Below are positions 23,940 through 32,414 of a stretch of 38,653 nt of DNA, one piece after another (positions within the stretch are counted from its first letter, which is position 1; each line of letters starts with the position of its first letter). The notes beneath the pieces are model-generated. The model was not told where the DNA came from. It was given only the letters and a program-made list of their open reading frames with translations, and did not search any database. Source of the DNA: an uncultured Bacteroidales bacterium (lineage in GTDB: Bacteria; Bacteroidota; Bacteroidia; Bacteroidales; P3). Made by a program: the position numbers and the translations under genes. The stretch is taken from the NCBI GenBank assembly GCA_946540365.1, contig CAMNIH010000002.1, forward strand, positions 1 to 38,653. Reading direction: 5' to 3'.

Positions 23940-25009
23940 CGGGCGATCAGCTGTTTTTCGTGGCCGAGGAAGTAGGAGGCTGGCTGCAGGATATTGTCGA
24001 AGATGAAATACTGTATCAGCACCGTGTCGCGGTTGTCGATGATGGCGTAGAGGCGGTCCATGTCGAAGGTCTCGTACATTTCGGGGTCGGGCATGGCGGC
24101 GATGTCGTCGGGATTCTCGTATTTGATATAGGTGCGCATCTCATGTGTGGCACCGGCGGTGTCGGTGATGCGGAGGATGGTGCGCGGGGTGCGGTTGACG
24201 CAGGTGTCAGCGAAGCTGTTGGGTACGATGGAGGCGAACTCGTCGAAGTTGAGATTGGTGAAGCTGGAGAGCATCTGTGCCACACGGGCGGTGTCGAAGC
24301 CGTCGGCGCGGCGGTGACCGTCCAGTTCGAGGTAGAATCCCTCGCCCTCGCGCTGGATGGCGAAGCCTTCGGTCGGCAGGTCGGGAATCTGCAGTTCGAC
24401 ACGTTCGATTTCTTTGACGTCGAGGTCGACGATGGAGTGGCTGCGCCATTTCACCGGGTCGGTGATGAAGCGGGGCGTGATGAAGCCGCGGAAGCCGGGG
24501 ATATGGATGACATACGGCACCTTGTCGCCCTCGCGGAAGATGTAGGAGGCCATCATGTCCTGTGTCTCGCGTCCAACGAAGTAGGTGACAGTGAGGCGCT
24601 CACGGGGGAAGAGCTTGAGCTTGCCTCCGAACCAGTTGATGAGAGGCACCTGCTGGTAGACCTCCACCTTGATGGCACGGGCCGAGAGATCCTTGATGAC
24701 CGTCGGCACGGCGCTGCGGTTGACCTGCTGGCGGATGCGCATGGTGTTGAGGGTCTCGAGCAGGAGGTCGACCATGGACTGGTTGGCCACATATTGGTTG
24801 TCGACCATCCACACCGAGTCGGCCGACCGGCTCAGAGTGACCTCGAAGTTCTGCTTGTCGGCCAGGAAGATACGAGTGATGGACGAGGTGTCTTCGATGT
24901 GGTAGTCTTGCGGGAATGTGGATTTGCGCGAACCGCGCAGGGCGATGACCAAGGCGGCCACGATGGCAAGGGCTGCCAGAATGATCAGGATAAGGTTGCG
25001 TTTCTTCAT
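23936..25009 (-). CDS. DUF4340-domain membrane-anchored protein
   Basis: A 357-residue protein with one N-terminal transmembrane helix (residues about 5-24, LILIILAALAIVAALVIAL) and a large periplasmic part of DUF4340 type: SITRIFLADKQNFEVTLSRS, VDLLLETLNTMRI, then a second beta-rich repeat RVELQIPDLPTEGFAIQREG. DUF4340 proteins regularly follow GldG/ABC_transp_aux genes in bacterial ABC clusters, as here: its start overlaps the GldF-GldG fusion stop by 4 bp. It is likely an accessory subunit of that transporter. Exact function is unknown. Confidence 0.88.
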   Translation of the reverse strand: MKKRNLILIILAALAIVAALVIALRGSRKSTFPQDYHIEDTSSITRIFLADKQNFEVTLSRSADSVWMVDNQYVANQSMVDLLLETLNTMRIRQQVNRSAVPTVIKDLSARAIKVEVYQQVPLINWFGGKLKLFPRERLTVTYFVGRETQDMMASYIFREGDKVPYVIHIPGFRGFITPRFITDPVKWRSHSIVDLDVKEIERVELQIPDLPTEGFAIQREGEGFYLELDGHRRADGFDTARVAQMLSSFTNLNFDEFASIVPNSFADTCVNRTPRTILRITDTAGATHEMRTYIKYENPDDIAAMPDPEMYETFDMDRLYAIIDNRDTVLIQYFIFDNILQPASYFLGHEKQLIAR

Positions 25010-27483
25010 TTCTTGAATTTGTATTTTCTACGTCTGACAAGGGTGATCACACCGCCGGCAGCGGCCAGCAGCAACAGCGGACAGACGATGTTGATGACTT
25101 GGTAACGGGTGCGCTGTTCGTGGATTTTCATCACATCCAGTTTGCGCAGTTTGATGGTACGCGAACGCGACTCCATCAGCCCCTCGTCGCCGACCAGATA
25201 GTTGACCGCGTTGAGGATGAAGTCTTTGTTGGCGTATTGTGTCTGGGTGTAGTAGTCGTAGCCGAGTGGCAGCACCGAACCGTCGTCAGACATGTAACGG
25301 TTGCGGATCATGTCGCCGTCGGAGATGACGATCATCTTGGTCTCGTCGCTCAGCTCGCGGTATCCCATCGAGGCCTGCGAGGTGAAGTGGGGCGAGAGGC
25401 GGTTGCGCCAGGCCGACCGGAACTGGCCTTCGAGGAGCACCGCCACCGGCTGCTGGCCGGCGGTGAAGAGGCGCCGGTCGGGCTCCTGTTGCGCCTCAGC
25501 CAGATCGACCATCGCGGGAGCGTTCTTCGACCGTGTGTACTCCGATGTGGTTAGCAGGACGGTCTTACGAATGTCGTTGTCGATCAGATCGATGCTTCCG
25601 ACAAAGTCCGATTTGAGGAGGTCCAGATTGCGCACGATGGGATGTTCCGACAGGGGTACAATCTCGGGGAAGTAGAACCACGGGCAGAAGCGGAACTGAG
25701 GCTTCTCGCCGACCAGGCCCACCTGTATCGGAATCGGGCGGCAGCGCATGTCCATCAGCAGGTTGGCGTTGAGCCGCACGCCGTAGGTGAACAGCATCTC
25801 GTCGATGCCCAGCGGGTAGCGCAGGGCCATCATCTGGCCTTGGGTCGCCAGACTGTCGAGGTCGGCATCGAGTGCGTCGACAAGCCACAGCACCTTGCCG
25901 CCATACATGATGTACTGGTCGAGGATGTAGAGGTCCTGTTCGCTGAAAGGTTGCGTGGGCTTGGCGATGATCAGCAGGTCGAAGAGGTTGAAAAACTCGT
26001 ACTGCGTCGTGTCGGAGTTGCTGCGGTGGTGGGCCGTGAGAGCCTGGATCTGTCCGTCGATGGTGACGTAGTCGAGGCTATAGGTCTCCTGCAGTGATCG
26101 TTGCACGTCGTACAGCACAGGCCCAGTCAGTTCTCCATGGCCCTGCAGGAATCCGATCTGCTGCTTCTCGCCACGCGCCAGCGCCCGGATGGCGCTCGAG
26201 AGGACGTATTCGAGGTTCTGTATCGAGTTGTTCAGCAGGTCGGCATCGCTCACGTAGCGTTGGTTGTTGATCAGCTGCACCGATGTCTCGCGGCCGCGGA
26301 AAAACACATCGGCAGCAGGTATGATGATCTGGGTTGTGCGGCCGCCGGAGGTGGCCATCTGTATCTGTGTGGGTTGTATGCCCTTCTGCGCCAGCTTCTG
26401 GTAGAAGACCTGCTGCTCCTCGCGGCTTTCGAACTCGTTGGGGTTGACAAACTCGTATTCGATATTGCTGTTGTAGGCGCGGAATTGGTTGAGCATCTCC
26501 TTGGTCTCGTTCTGCAGGCGTTTGAAGTCGGCCGGGAATTCGCCCTCCAGGTAGACGCGGAAGAGCACCGGCTCGTCGATCTTCTTCAACATCTGCTTGG
26601 TGGCCTTGCTGAGGGTGTAGCGGCGCTCCGACGTCAGGTCGGCACGCACGTAGAGGTAGTTGCTGATGATGCTCAGCGCCACGATGATGGCCACCGTGAC
26701 CCCCATCTCGATCCATTGGCTCTGGCGCAGGCTGCGGCGCTTGACCCAGCCGCCCCATTTGCGGCTCTGCAGCACCATGCGTGTGGCCATCAGGAACAGG
26801 GCCATGACGCAGATGAAGTAGATCACATCGCGCGAGTCGACCACTCCGCGGCTGATGCTCTCATAGTGGTGACGTGCGCCCAACCGTTTGATAAAGAGGT
26901 CGGCATCGCCCAGCATGCCCATGTTGTAGATGCTCTCGAATCCCAAATAGGCCACCGCACAGAACAGGGCCGCCAGGATGAATGAAATGATCTGGTTCGA
27001 TGTCAGCGACGAGCAGAACAGGCCGATGGCTACAAAGGCGCCGCCCAGCATCAGCAGGCCCAGGTAGGAGCCCGCCACGCTGCCTGTGTCGATGTTGCCC
27101 ACGGGGTCGCCCAGGACGTAGACGCTGGCGTAGCACACCAGCGTGGGCAGGAGTGAGATGAGCACCAGCGTCCAGGCTGCCAGGAATTTGGCCCACACGA
27201 TGCCCCAGTCGCTCAGTGGCCGCGTCATGAGCATCTCGATGGTGCCCGTGCGGCGCTCCTCGGCCAGCATTCGCATGGTGATGGCCGGAATCAGGAACAG
27301 GTACAGGAACGGCCCGATCAGGAACAGGCCGTCCATGCCGGCATAGCCGTAGTCGAGAATGTTGAAGTCGCTCCGCAACACCCACAGCATCAATCCTGTG
27401 AGTACTAAAAACACCGCTATCGTCAGATAGCCTATGAGCGACGCAAAAAAGCTGGATAGTTCTTTCTTATAGAGAGACCACAT
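25006..27483 (-). CDS. GldF-GldG fusion: ABC-2 permease plus Gldg-type auxiliary domain
   Basis: An 825-residue inner-membrane protein. Residues 1-245 are an ABC-2 permease with six hydrophobic segments and the motif MRMLAEERRTGTIEMLMTRPLSDW, as in GldF/NosY-type permeases. After another helix at about 262-285, residues 290-760 are an ABC_transp_aux (GldG-like) periplasmic domain (VLFRVYLEGEFPADFKRLQ, GGRTTQIIIPAADVFFRGRE, FLQGHGELTG). A last helix follows at about 795-813. In gliding Flavobacteriia GldF and GldG are separate and work with the ATPase GldA; fused forms are common in Bacteroidales. No ATPase gene is adjacent. The M28-like gene ends 16 bp before it. Confidence 0.9.
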   Translation of the reverse strand: MWSLYKKELSSFFASLIGYLTIAVFLVLTGLMLWVLRSDFNILDYGYAGMDGLFLIGPFLYLFLIPAITMRMLAEERRTGTIEMLMTRPLSDWGIVWAKFLAAWTLVLISLLPTLVCYASVYVLGDPVGNIDTGSVAGSYLGLLMLGGAFVAIGLFCSSLTSNQIISFILAALFCAVAYLGFESIYNMGMLGDADLFIKRLGARHHYESISRGVVDSRDVIYFICVMALFLMATRMVLQSRKWGGWVKRRSLRQSQWIEMGVTVAIIVALSIISNYLYVRADLTSERRYTLSKATKQMLKKIDEPVLFRVYLEGEFPADFKRLQNETKEMLNQFRAYNSNIEYEFVNPNEFESREEQQVFYQKLAQKGIQPTQIQMATSGGRTTQIIIPAADVFFRGRETSVQLINNQRYVSDADLLNNSIQNLEYVLSSAIRALARGEKQQIGFLQGHGELTGPVLYDVQRSLQETYSLDYVTIDGQIQALTAHHRSNSDTTQYEFFNLFDLLIIAKPTQPFSEQDLYILDQYIMYGGKVLWLVDALDADLDSLATQGQMMALRYPLGIDEMLFTYGVRLNANLLMDMRCRPIPIQVGLVGEKPQFRFCPWFYFPEIVPLSEHPIVRNLDLLKSDFVGSIDLIDNDIRKTVLLTTSEYTRSKNAPAMVDLAEAQQEPDRRLFTAGQQPVAVLLEGQFRSAWRNRLSPHFTSQASMGYRELSDETKMIVISDGDMIRNRYMSDDGSVLPLGYDYYTQTQYANKDFILNAVNYLVGDEGLMESRSRTIKLRKLDVMKIHEQRTRYQVINIVCPLLLLAAAGGVITLVRRRKYKFKK

Positions 27484-27499
27484 TTTGGTTGTCTATTGA

Positions 27500-29014
27500 T
27501 CAATATCGGTTACCTTTACTCTTGGGACTGCGGCCTTGGTAGCGTCCGTCGGCCAGCTCGGCCGTCGTCTCCAGCAGCAGCTGCGATGCTTTGGTCAGGA
27601 TGCTGCGGTCGATGTTCTCCCAGATGTCCGAACTCACATGGTTGTGGTGCATGCCGTCCTTGGTGGTGATCACCAGCGACGGGATGCGGCGCTGGTCGAA
27701 GGCCCGTGCGTCGCCCCGCGGGTTGGTCTTCTCGGCGTTCACCGCCATGAAGCGCCGGTTGACGGCCGTGTCGTGCGAGTGGCACACCTCCCACAGTGTG
27801 GGGTAGCGGTTGTCGCCCAGTACCAGCAGGCTGTCGCCGCTGCCGATGTTCTGCACGTTGAGGAAGGCCTCCACGCGCGGCAGCTTCGGGTATTGCGCCA
27901 AGAATTCGCGCGAGCCCAGCCACTGCTGCTCGCCGCCGCTGAACAGGACGAAGAGTATGCTGCGCTTGGGGCTGTAGCCGCTTTGACTCAGGATGCGTGC
28001 CACTTCGAGCACCGCTGCCACGCCCGAGGCGTTGATGTCGGCTCCCGGAAACAGGGTCGTCTCCCCCTGCAGGCCGGCACCGTCAAGCGACGCTCCGACC
28101 ACGATCACCTCGTGGCGCATCACGCGGTCGCTGCCCTCGAGGCGCCCCAGCACATTAGCCGTGCGGGCACGCGAACGGTAGCGGGCGTTGATGTCGACCT
28201 CGGCTTTCTTCAGCAGCGCGAACGAGCAGGTGCGCTGCCCATCGATGGCGTGGATGGCGGAATCCAGGCTGCAGGCCTCGTCGGTCAGCAGTTCGCGGCC
28301 GCAATCCATCGTCAGCTGCAGGATGGGGAAGGTGCCCAGGTGGGGCAGCTCGCCGCAGTAGATGCGGCTCTGCGGCTCGTAGGACAGACAGCTGGGGCTG
28401 GTGTTGATCACCAGCAGTCCGATGGCGCCGTGGCGCTCGGCGGTCCGTGCCTTGTCGCGCAGCAGCGTGTAGTGGTCGCCCACGCTCGAGGGCATCCAGG
28501 CCGGCGTCCCCGTCATCACCACCGCGATCTTGCCTTGGGCGTCCACCCCCTTGTATTCGTCGAAGATACCGTTGTCCACACCGTAACCCACGAAGACCAT
28601 CTGGGCGTCGACATAGCCGCGCCCGGTCATGCCGGCACAGCAGAACTCATTGCCCAGCGTGAAGTAGCGACGCTCCTTGCTGCCGGGGACGTAGATGTTG
28701 AACTTGCAGTTCTCTACCTCGTTGCACTCGATCGGGAACTCCTGCCGCGTCATGGCGCTCATGCCGTAACCCGCCAGCACGCGTTCCACATAGGCCATCG
28801 CCCGTTCGTGCCCCTCGGTGCCGGCCATGCGGCCCGTGTAGGTCTCCGACGACAATTCGACGATGTGCTTCATCAGCGAGTCGGCGCTGACACTCGGCAC
28901 CGGCAGCGGGTCCAGTTGCATCTGCTGGGCTTGGCTGGCGCCGGGCAGCCCCATCAGCGGCAGGGCCGCCAGACACAGACGGACGACAATGCGACTCAAG
29001 GTGTTTTTCTTCAT
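27500..29014 (-). CDS. M28-family peptidase-like protein, probably catalytically dead
   Basis: A 504-residue exported protein (signal peptide about residues 1-29). It has an N-terminal region, a PA-like insert (about 125-260) and a C-terminal M28 fold. The fold is recognisable at VIVVGASLDGAG (304-314), FPGADINASGVAAVLE (322-337), FVLFSGGEQQWLGS (355-368), FLNVQNIG (385-391) and HVSSDIWENID (459-469). Compared with family consensus AHxD, NDNxSG, GEELGL, NxDMIG and H, the metal ligands become Ser309, Ile327, Gln363 and Gln388; only Glu362 (catalytic base) and His459 remain. I therefore infer loss of zinc binding. The frame is intact, so it is not a decayed gene. It precedes the GldF-GldG gene by 16 bp. 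Confidence 0.85.
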   Translation of the reverse strand: MKKNTLSRIVVRLCLAALPLMGLPGASQAQQMQLDPLPVPSVSADSLMKHIVELSSETYTGRMAGTEGHERAMAYVERVLAGYGMSAMTRQEFPIECNEVENCKFNIYVPGSKERRYFTLGNEFCCAGMTGRGYVDAQMVFVGYGVDNGIFDEYKGVDAQGKIAVVMTGTPAWMPSSVGDHYTLLRDKARTAERHGAIGLLVINTSPSCLSYEPQSRIYCGELPHLGTFPILQLTMDCGRELLTDEACSLDSAIHAIDGQRTCSFALLKKAEVDINARYRSRARTANVLGRLEGSDRVMRHEVIVVGASLDGAGLQGETTLFPGADINASGVAAVLEVARILSQSGYSPKRSILFVLFSGGEQQWLGSREFLAQYPKLPRVEAFLNVQNIGSGDSLLVLGDNRYPTLWEVCHSHDTAVNRRFMAVNAEKTNPRGDARAFDQRRIPSLVITTKDGMHHNHVSSDIWENIDRSILTKASQLLLETTAELADGRYQGRSPKSKGNRY

Positions 29015-29088
29015 TTTTATGGTATGTTTTATTTCTATTCATTTGATAGCGTGCGTGTTCAAATTGTGTACGCGCGCGTTTATCCGTG

Positions 29089-29096
29089 CAAAGATA
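29089..29096 (-). promoter_or_regulatory. Promoter -7 element for the M28-gldFG-surE-lpxB cluster
   Basis: The minus strand reads TATCTTTG, a match to TAnnTTTG, about 75 nt before the M28-like ATG. No convincing TTTG lies 19-21 bp upstream. It is the only good candidate I see for starting the long minus-strand cluster. Confidence 0.55.
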
Positions 29097-29162
29097 CAAA
29101 AATATTCCCATATATCATCTGTTTGACAAAATTTTTCATCTCCCTGTGCGCCCCTCAAACGG

Positions 29163-29191
29163 CAACGGCCGCCCATTTGTGGCGGCCGTTG
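29163..29191 (-). terminator. Hairpin after the OmpA-like gene
   Basis: CAACGGCCGCC (29163-29173) and GGCGGCCGTTG (29181-29191) are perfect 11-bp complements with a 7-nt loop, about 65 bp beyond the OmpA-like stop. The stem is strong and GC-rich but the following U-tract is poor, so the terminator role is likely, not certain. Confidence 0.55.
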
Positions 29192-29254
29192 TCGGTGTAT
29201 TTCTCACCCGTCGACGAAGTAGTCGGGTGGCATCCATGCTTGGGAAATGGTCGG

Positions 29255-30334
29255 TTATTGACCCATCTCCTGGAGCAGTTTGTCGAGGTTGGGGGTGAGG
29301 ATGATCTCGGTGCGGCGGTTGATGGCCTTGTTCTCGGCGCTGGTGTTGGGCACCTTGGGTGCGAACTCGCCATGGCCGCAGGCCTCGATGCGGGCGGGGT
29401 TGATGCCTTTGCCGTGCTGGAGGAGCAACTTGACGATGGCCGTGGCGCGCATGACGCTGAGGTCCCAGTTGTCCTTGACGGCGGTAGAGCCGCGGTAGGC
29501 GTCGTTGTCGGTGTGGCCTTCGACCATGATGTTCAGCGAGGAGTCGCGCTCAAGCACCTTGGCCAGCTCCTTGATGGCGTTGACGCCCTCCTTGGAGACG
29601 GTCCAGGAGGCGGAGGGGAAGAGGAGTTTGTTCTCCATCGAGACGTAGACTTTGCCGTCTTTGGTTTCAACCTTGAGGCCTTTGTCGGTGAAGCCGGTGA
29701 GTGCCTTGGTGACGGAGTTGCGCACGGCCTCCAGCTCGCGCTCCTTGGCTTCGAGCTGGGCCTTGGTGCGTGCTTCCTGCTCCTCCAGTTGCTTCTGGGT
29801 GGCGAGCAGTTCGGCCTGCTTGGCAAGCATCTCGGTCTGGCGGGTCTTGAATTCGTTCTGCTGCTGGGCTATCTGGGCCTGCTGCAGGGTGATCTGCTCC
29901 TGCTGCTCCTGCAGTTCCTGCTGGCGGGCCTGCAGTTCGCGTTCCTTGTCGCCCAGCTCCTTGGTGCGGGCGGTGAGGAGGTTCTGGGCGCGGGTCAGGT
30001 CGCGGCTCTTGCCGGCGACTTCCTGCACGTAGTTCTCCATGGTGGTGTCGTAGTGCTGTGTCATCTGCTCGATGCGGCGGCCGAGGCTGTCGGCCCTCGA
30101 TTCGGCGGCGGCCTTGGCCAGCGCGAGGTCGGTGAATTCGTTGTTCATGGACTGGTTCTGTCGGGCCAGCGAGGCGTTTTCCTCTTTGAGCTCGAGCAGC
30201 TCCTGCTGGGTCAGGCTGTACTGGCGCGACACCTGATCGTATTTGTTCTGCAGCGTGTCGTGCTCGCTGAGCGACACGCACGAGGTGAGTGCCGCGGCGG
30301 CGAGGGTTCCGATAATGAGTGTGTATTTTTTCAT
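29255..30334 (-). CDS. OmpA-family lipoprotein with long coiled coil
   Basis: A 359-residue envelope protein. The signal peptide ends in lipobox LTSC (Cys19), so it is probably an outer-membrane lipoprotein. Residues about 25-215 are heptad-rich and full of Glu, Gln and Leu (ELGDKERELQARQQELQEQQ), a long coiled coil. Residues about 230-350 form an OmpA peptidoglycan-binding domain: LLFPSASWTVSKEGVNAI, NIMVEGHTDNDAYRG, WDLSVMRATAIVKLL and INRRTEIIL, retaining the Asp and Arg that grip diaminopimelate. It likely tethers outer membrane and cell wall, the coiled coil acting as spacer. It is transcribed alone, divergently from the ClC gene. Confidence 0.92.
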   Translation of the reverse strand: MKKYTLIIGTLAAAALTSCVSLSEHDTLQNKYDQVSRQYSLTQQELLELKEENASLARQNQSMNNEFTDLALAKAAAESRADSLGRRIEQMTQHYDTTMENYVQEVAGKSRDLTRAQNLLTARTKELGDKERELQARQQELQEQQEQITLQQAQIAQQQNEFKTRQTEMLAKQAELLATQKQLEEQEARTKAQLEAKERELEAVRNSVTKALTGFTDKGLKVETKDGKVYVSMENKLLFPSASWTVSKEGVNAIKELAKVLERDSSLNIMVEGHTDNDAYRGSTAVKDNWDLSVMRATAIVKLLLQHGKGINPARIEACGHGEFAPKVPNTSAENKAINRRTEIILTPNLDKLLQEMGQ

Positions 30335-30381
30335 TTTTAAAGTATTTTTATGGACATTTAACGCAATTAAAATATTTTTCG

Positions 30382-30389
30382 TATTTTTG
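30382..30389 (+). promoter_or_regulatory. Promoter -7 element for the ClC gene
   Basis: TATTTTTG fits TAnnTTTG and lies 21 bp before the ATG at 30411. The -33 position has only A/T-rich sequence without a clean TTTG. Confidence 0.6.
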
Positions 30390-30410
30390 CACTCGATTTT
30401 TTTGGAAAAA

Positions 30411-32204
30411 ATGAGGTTCTACAGATCGTTTCTCCGATGGCGTCTGCGCCATGTGAGCGAGCAGTCGATGCTGCTGTTGCTGGCGGTGGTGGTGGGCTTG
30501 CTGGCGGGTCTGGCGGCGGTGGTGCTGAAGACATTGGTGCATTATGCCGGTGCCTTGGTGTCGCGCCTGTCGACCGACTCGTCGCTGCTCCCTTACGAGT
30601 CGTCGTCGCTGATCATTTTCTTCCTCCCGCTGACGGGTATCCTGTTGACGATCTTGTTTGTGAAGTATGTGGTGCGCGGCGAGATAGGACACGGCCTGCC
30701 GAGTGTGTTGCTGGCCATCAGCCGCAACCGGTCGCGCCTGCCGGCGAAGAATATGTGGACTTCGCTGGTGGCGTCGACGCTGACGGTGGCGTTTGGCGGT
30801 TCGGTGGGTCTCGAGGCGCCGATTGCCTCCACAGGCTCTGCAATCGGAAGCAATGTGGGACGTCTGTTCCACCTCAGTCCCAAGAGTGTACGCCTGTTGC
30901 TGGGCTGTGGCGCCGCAGGGGCGATCGCGGGCATCTTCAAGGCCCCGATCGCGGGCATCATGTTTGTGCTGGAGGTCTTCCTGTTCGACCTGACGGCGAC
31001 GACGGCGTTGCCGTTGCTGATCGCCTCGCTGACGGCATCCACGACGGCCTACTTCCTGATGGGGACGGATGTGCAGTTCAAATTCACGGTCGCCGAGACG
31101 TTCTCGCTGTCGCAGCTGCCGTTCTATGTTGTCCTGGGGGCCTTCTGTGCTGTGGTGTCGGTCTATTTCCTTCGGGTCACCGACCGCGTCGAGGGGTGGT
31201 TCACACGTCGCCGCAACCCCTGGATGCGGATGCTTCTGGGCGGTCTGCTTCTGGGCGTGATGGTGGTGCTTTTCCCGCCGCTCTACGGCGAGGGTTATGC
31301 TTCGCTGACGGAGTTGCTGCACGGCAATCCGGGCACGCTCTTTGCCGGCACGCTGTACGGTTCGTGGGCTGGCAACGCGTGGGTCACCATCGGCATCCTG
31401 CTGGCGTTGATCCTGCTGAAGGCGGTGGCCACTGCGACGACGATCGGCTCCGGTGGCGTGGGCGGCACCTTCGGCCCATCGCTGGTCATCGGAGGCTTGA
31501 GTGGCTATTTCATCGCGATGCTGGGCAACCAGCTGGGCCTGCCGGAGCAGAACACGGCCAATTTCGCCCTGGTGGGCATGGCGGCGGTGATGACGGGCGT
31601 GATGCACGCCCCCTTCATGGCCACCTTCCTCATTGCCGAAATCACGGGGGGCTACGAGCTTCTGGTGCCGCTGCTGACGGCCTCGGCGGTGACCTACCTG
31701 TGTGTCTCGCCATTCGAGCACCATTCGATTTATGCCCGCAAGCTGGCCGCCAAGGGTGACCTTCTCACCCACGACAAGGATGCTTCGGCATGGCATCTGC
31801 TCAATATGAAAAGCCTGATCGAGAACAACTTCGTCATCGTCCGTACGGGCGATCACCTGCGCGACCTGGTGGACGCGATCCAGAATTCGCGCCGCAATGT
31901 CTTCCCGGTGCTGAGCGACGACGACAAGTTCCTGGGTGTCATTGTCCTGGATGACGTGCGTAAGATTATCTTCCGTCCGGAATTGTACGACACGGTGGTG
32001 GTGGACGACCTGATGCACCCCCTGAGCGAGGGGGATCTGGTGCGCAGCAGCGACACGTTGAGCGACGTGGTGGAGAAGTTCCGCGTCGGCAACCGCTACA
32101 ACCTGGTGGTCGTGGACGACGACAACAACTACCTCGGCTTCCTCTCCCGTGCCAACACCTTCAGCGCCTACCGTCGTTTCATTTCCGCCACCAGCGACGA
32201 GTGA
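30411..32204 (+). CDS. ClC-family chloride channel/antiporter with CBS domains
   Basis: A 597-residue inner-membrane protein with about 10-12 hydrophobic segments in residues 18-440 and a C-terminal CBS pair at about 464-595 (RNVFPVLSDDDKFLGVIVLDD, YNLVVVDDDNNYLGFLS). Selectivity-filter motifs are visible: GSVGLEAP, whose Glu135 is the external gating glutamate typical of H+/Cl- exchangers and fast-gated channels, and GSGGVGGTFGPSLVIGG. I start it at 30411 (MRFYRSFLRW), because the preceding in-frame residues lie over the promoter and the divergent gene. Likely role: anion homeostasis, perhaps acid or fluoride handling; CBS domains suggest nucleotide control. Confidence 0.93.
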   Translation: MRFYRSFLRWRLRHVSEQSMLLLLAVVVGLLAGLAAVVLKTLVHYAGALVSRLSTDSSLLPYESSSLIIFFLPLTGILLTILFVKYVVRGEIGHGLPSVLLAISRNRSRLPAKNMWTSLVASTLTVAFGGSVGLEAPIASTGSAIGSNVGRLFHLSPKSVRLLLGCGAAGAIAGIFKAPIAGIMFVLEVFLFDLTATTALPLLIASLTASTTAYFLMGTDVQFKFTVAETFSLSQLPFYVVLGAFCAVVSVYFLRVTDRVEGWFTRRRNPWMRMLLGGLLLGVMVVLFPPLYGEGYASLTELLHGNPGTLFAGTLYGSWAGNAWVTIGILLALILLKAVATATTIGSGGVGGTFGPSLVIGGLSGYFIAMLGNQLGLPEQNTANFALVGMAAVMTGVMHAPFMATFLIAEITGGYELLVPLLTASAVTYLCVSPFEHHSIYARKLAAKGDLLTHDKDASAWHLLNMKSLIENNFVIVRTGDHLRDLVDAIQNSRRNVFPVLSDDDKFLGVIVLDDVRKIIFRPELYDTVVVDDLMHPLSEGDLVRSSDTLSDVVEKFRVGNRYNLVVVDDDNNYLGFLSRANTFSAYRRFISATSDE

Positions 32205-32207
32205 TGT

Positions 32208-32414
32208 CTATTTCCTGTCCGGTGTGATGCCGACGGTGCCGTCCCGGTGGTTGAAGGAGGTGTCGTATTCTGCATGTCCCGAGGCCGTGGAGGTGAATCT
32301 TGTGGTGCGCTTAATCGGGCGGCTGTGGCCTGGATCTTCGTCGAAGACAGCCTTTGCCGTAACCATCCCCTCCGCATCGGTGTAGGCGTAATGGGTGCCA
32401 AGTGCCCTCCTCAT
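32208..32414 (-). CDS. Small unknown protein (68 residues) coupled to the O-antigen ligase gene
   Basis: The frame starts MRRALGTHYAYTDAEGMVTA and ends GTVGITPDRK; it is hydrophilic, without signal peptide or membrane segment. Its ATG at 32414 overlaps the TGA of the O-antigen ligase gene (ATGA), and GAAGGAA lies just upstream, both supporting a real start. The sequence has a plausible protein composition with repeated Thr-Ser-Phe motifs. It ends 3 bp from the convergent ClC stop. No family is recognised, and it could still be a chance frame. Confidence 0.5.
   Translation of the reverse strand: MRRALGTHYAYTDAEGMVTAKAVFDEDPGHSRPIKRTTRFTSTASGHAEYDTSFNHRDGTVGITPDRK

Larger units (their letters stand above)
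29015..29254. other. Intergenic region between OmpA-like and M28-like genes
   Basis: No gene is seen. It contains the minus-strand leader and -7 promoter element of the M28-like gene and a hairpin (29163-29191) that probably ends the OmpA-like transcript. Confidence 0.6.

Noticed and set aside
25006..27483. Evidence that the organism glides
   Set aside because: GldF/GldG-like proteins occur in many non-motile Bacteroidales; no gldK-N or spr genes are in this window.
27500..29014. M28-like gene as a pseudogene
   Set aside because: The frame is open for 504 codons with a signal peptide and conserved fold motifs; only ligand residues are changed, so it reads as a functional protein without catalysis.
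27536..30340. Very long plus-strand frame of 934 residues
   Set aside because: It lies antisense to the M28-like and OmpA-like genes, has Gly/Val/Asp-skewed composition and no family motifs; a GC-rich shadow frame.
30243..30410. Extended N-terminus of the ClC protein
   Set aside because: It would start inside the divergent OmpA-like gene and run over the promoter; the protein motifs start at MRFYRSFLRW.
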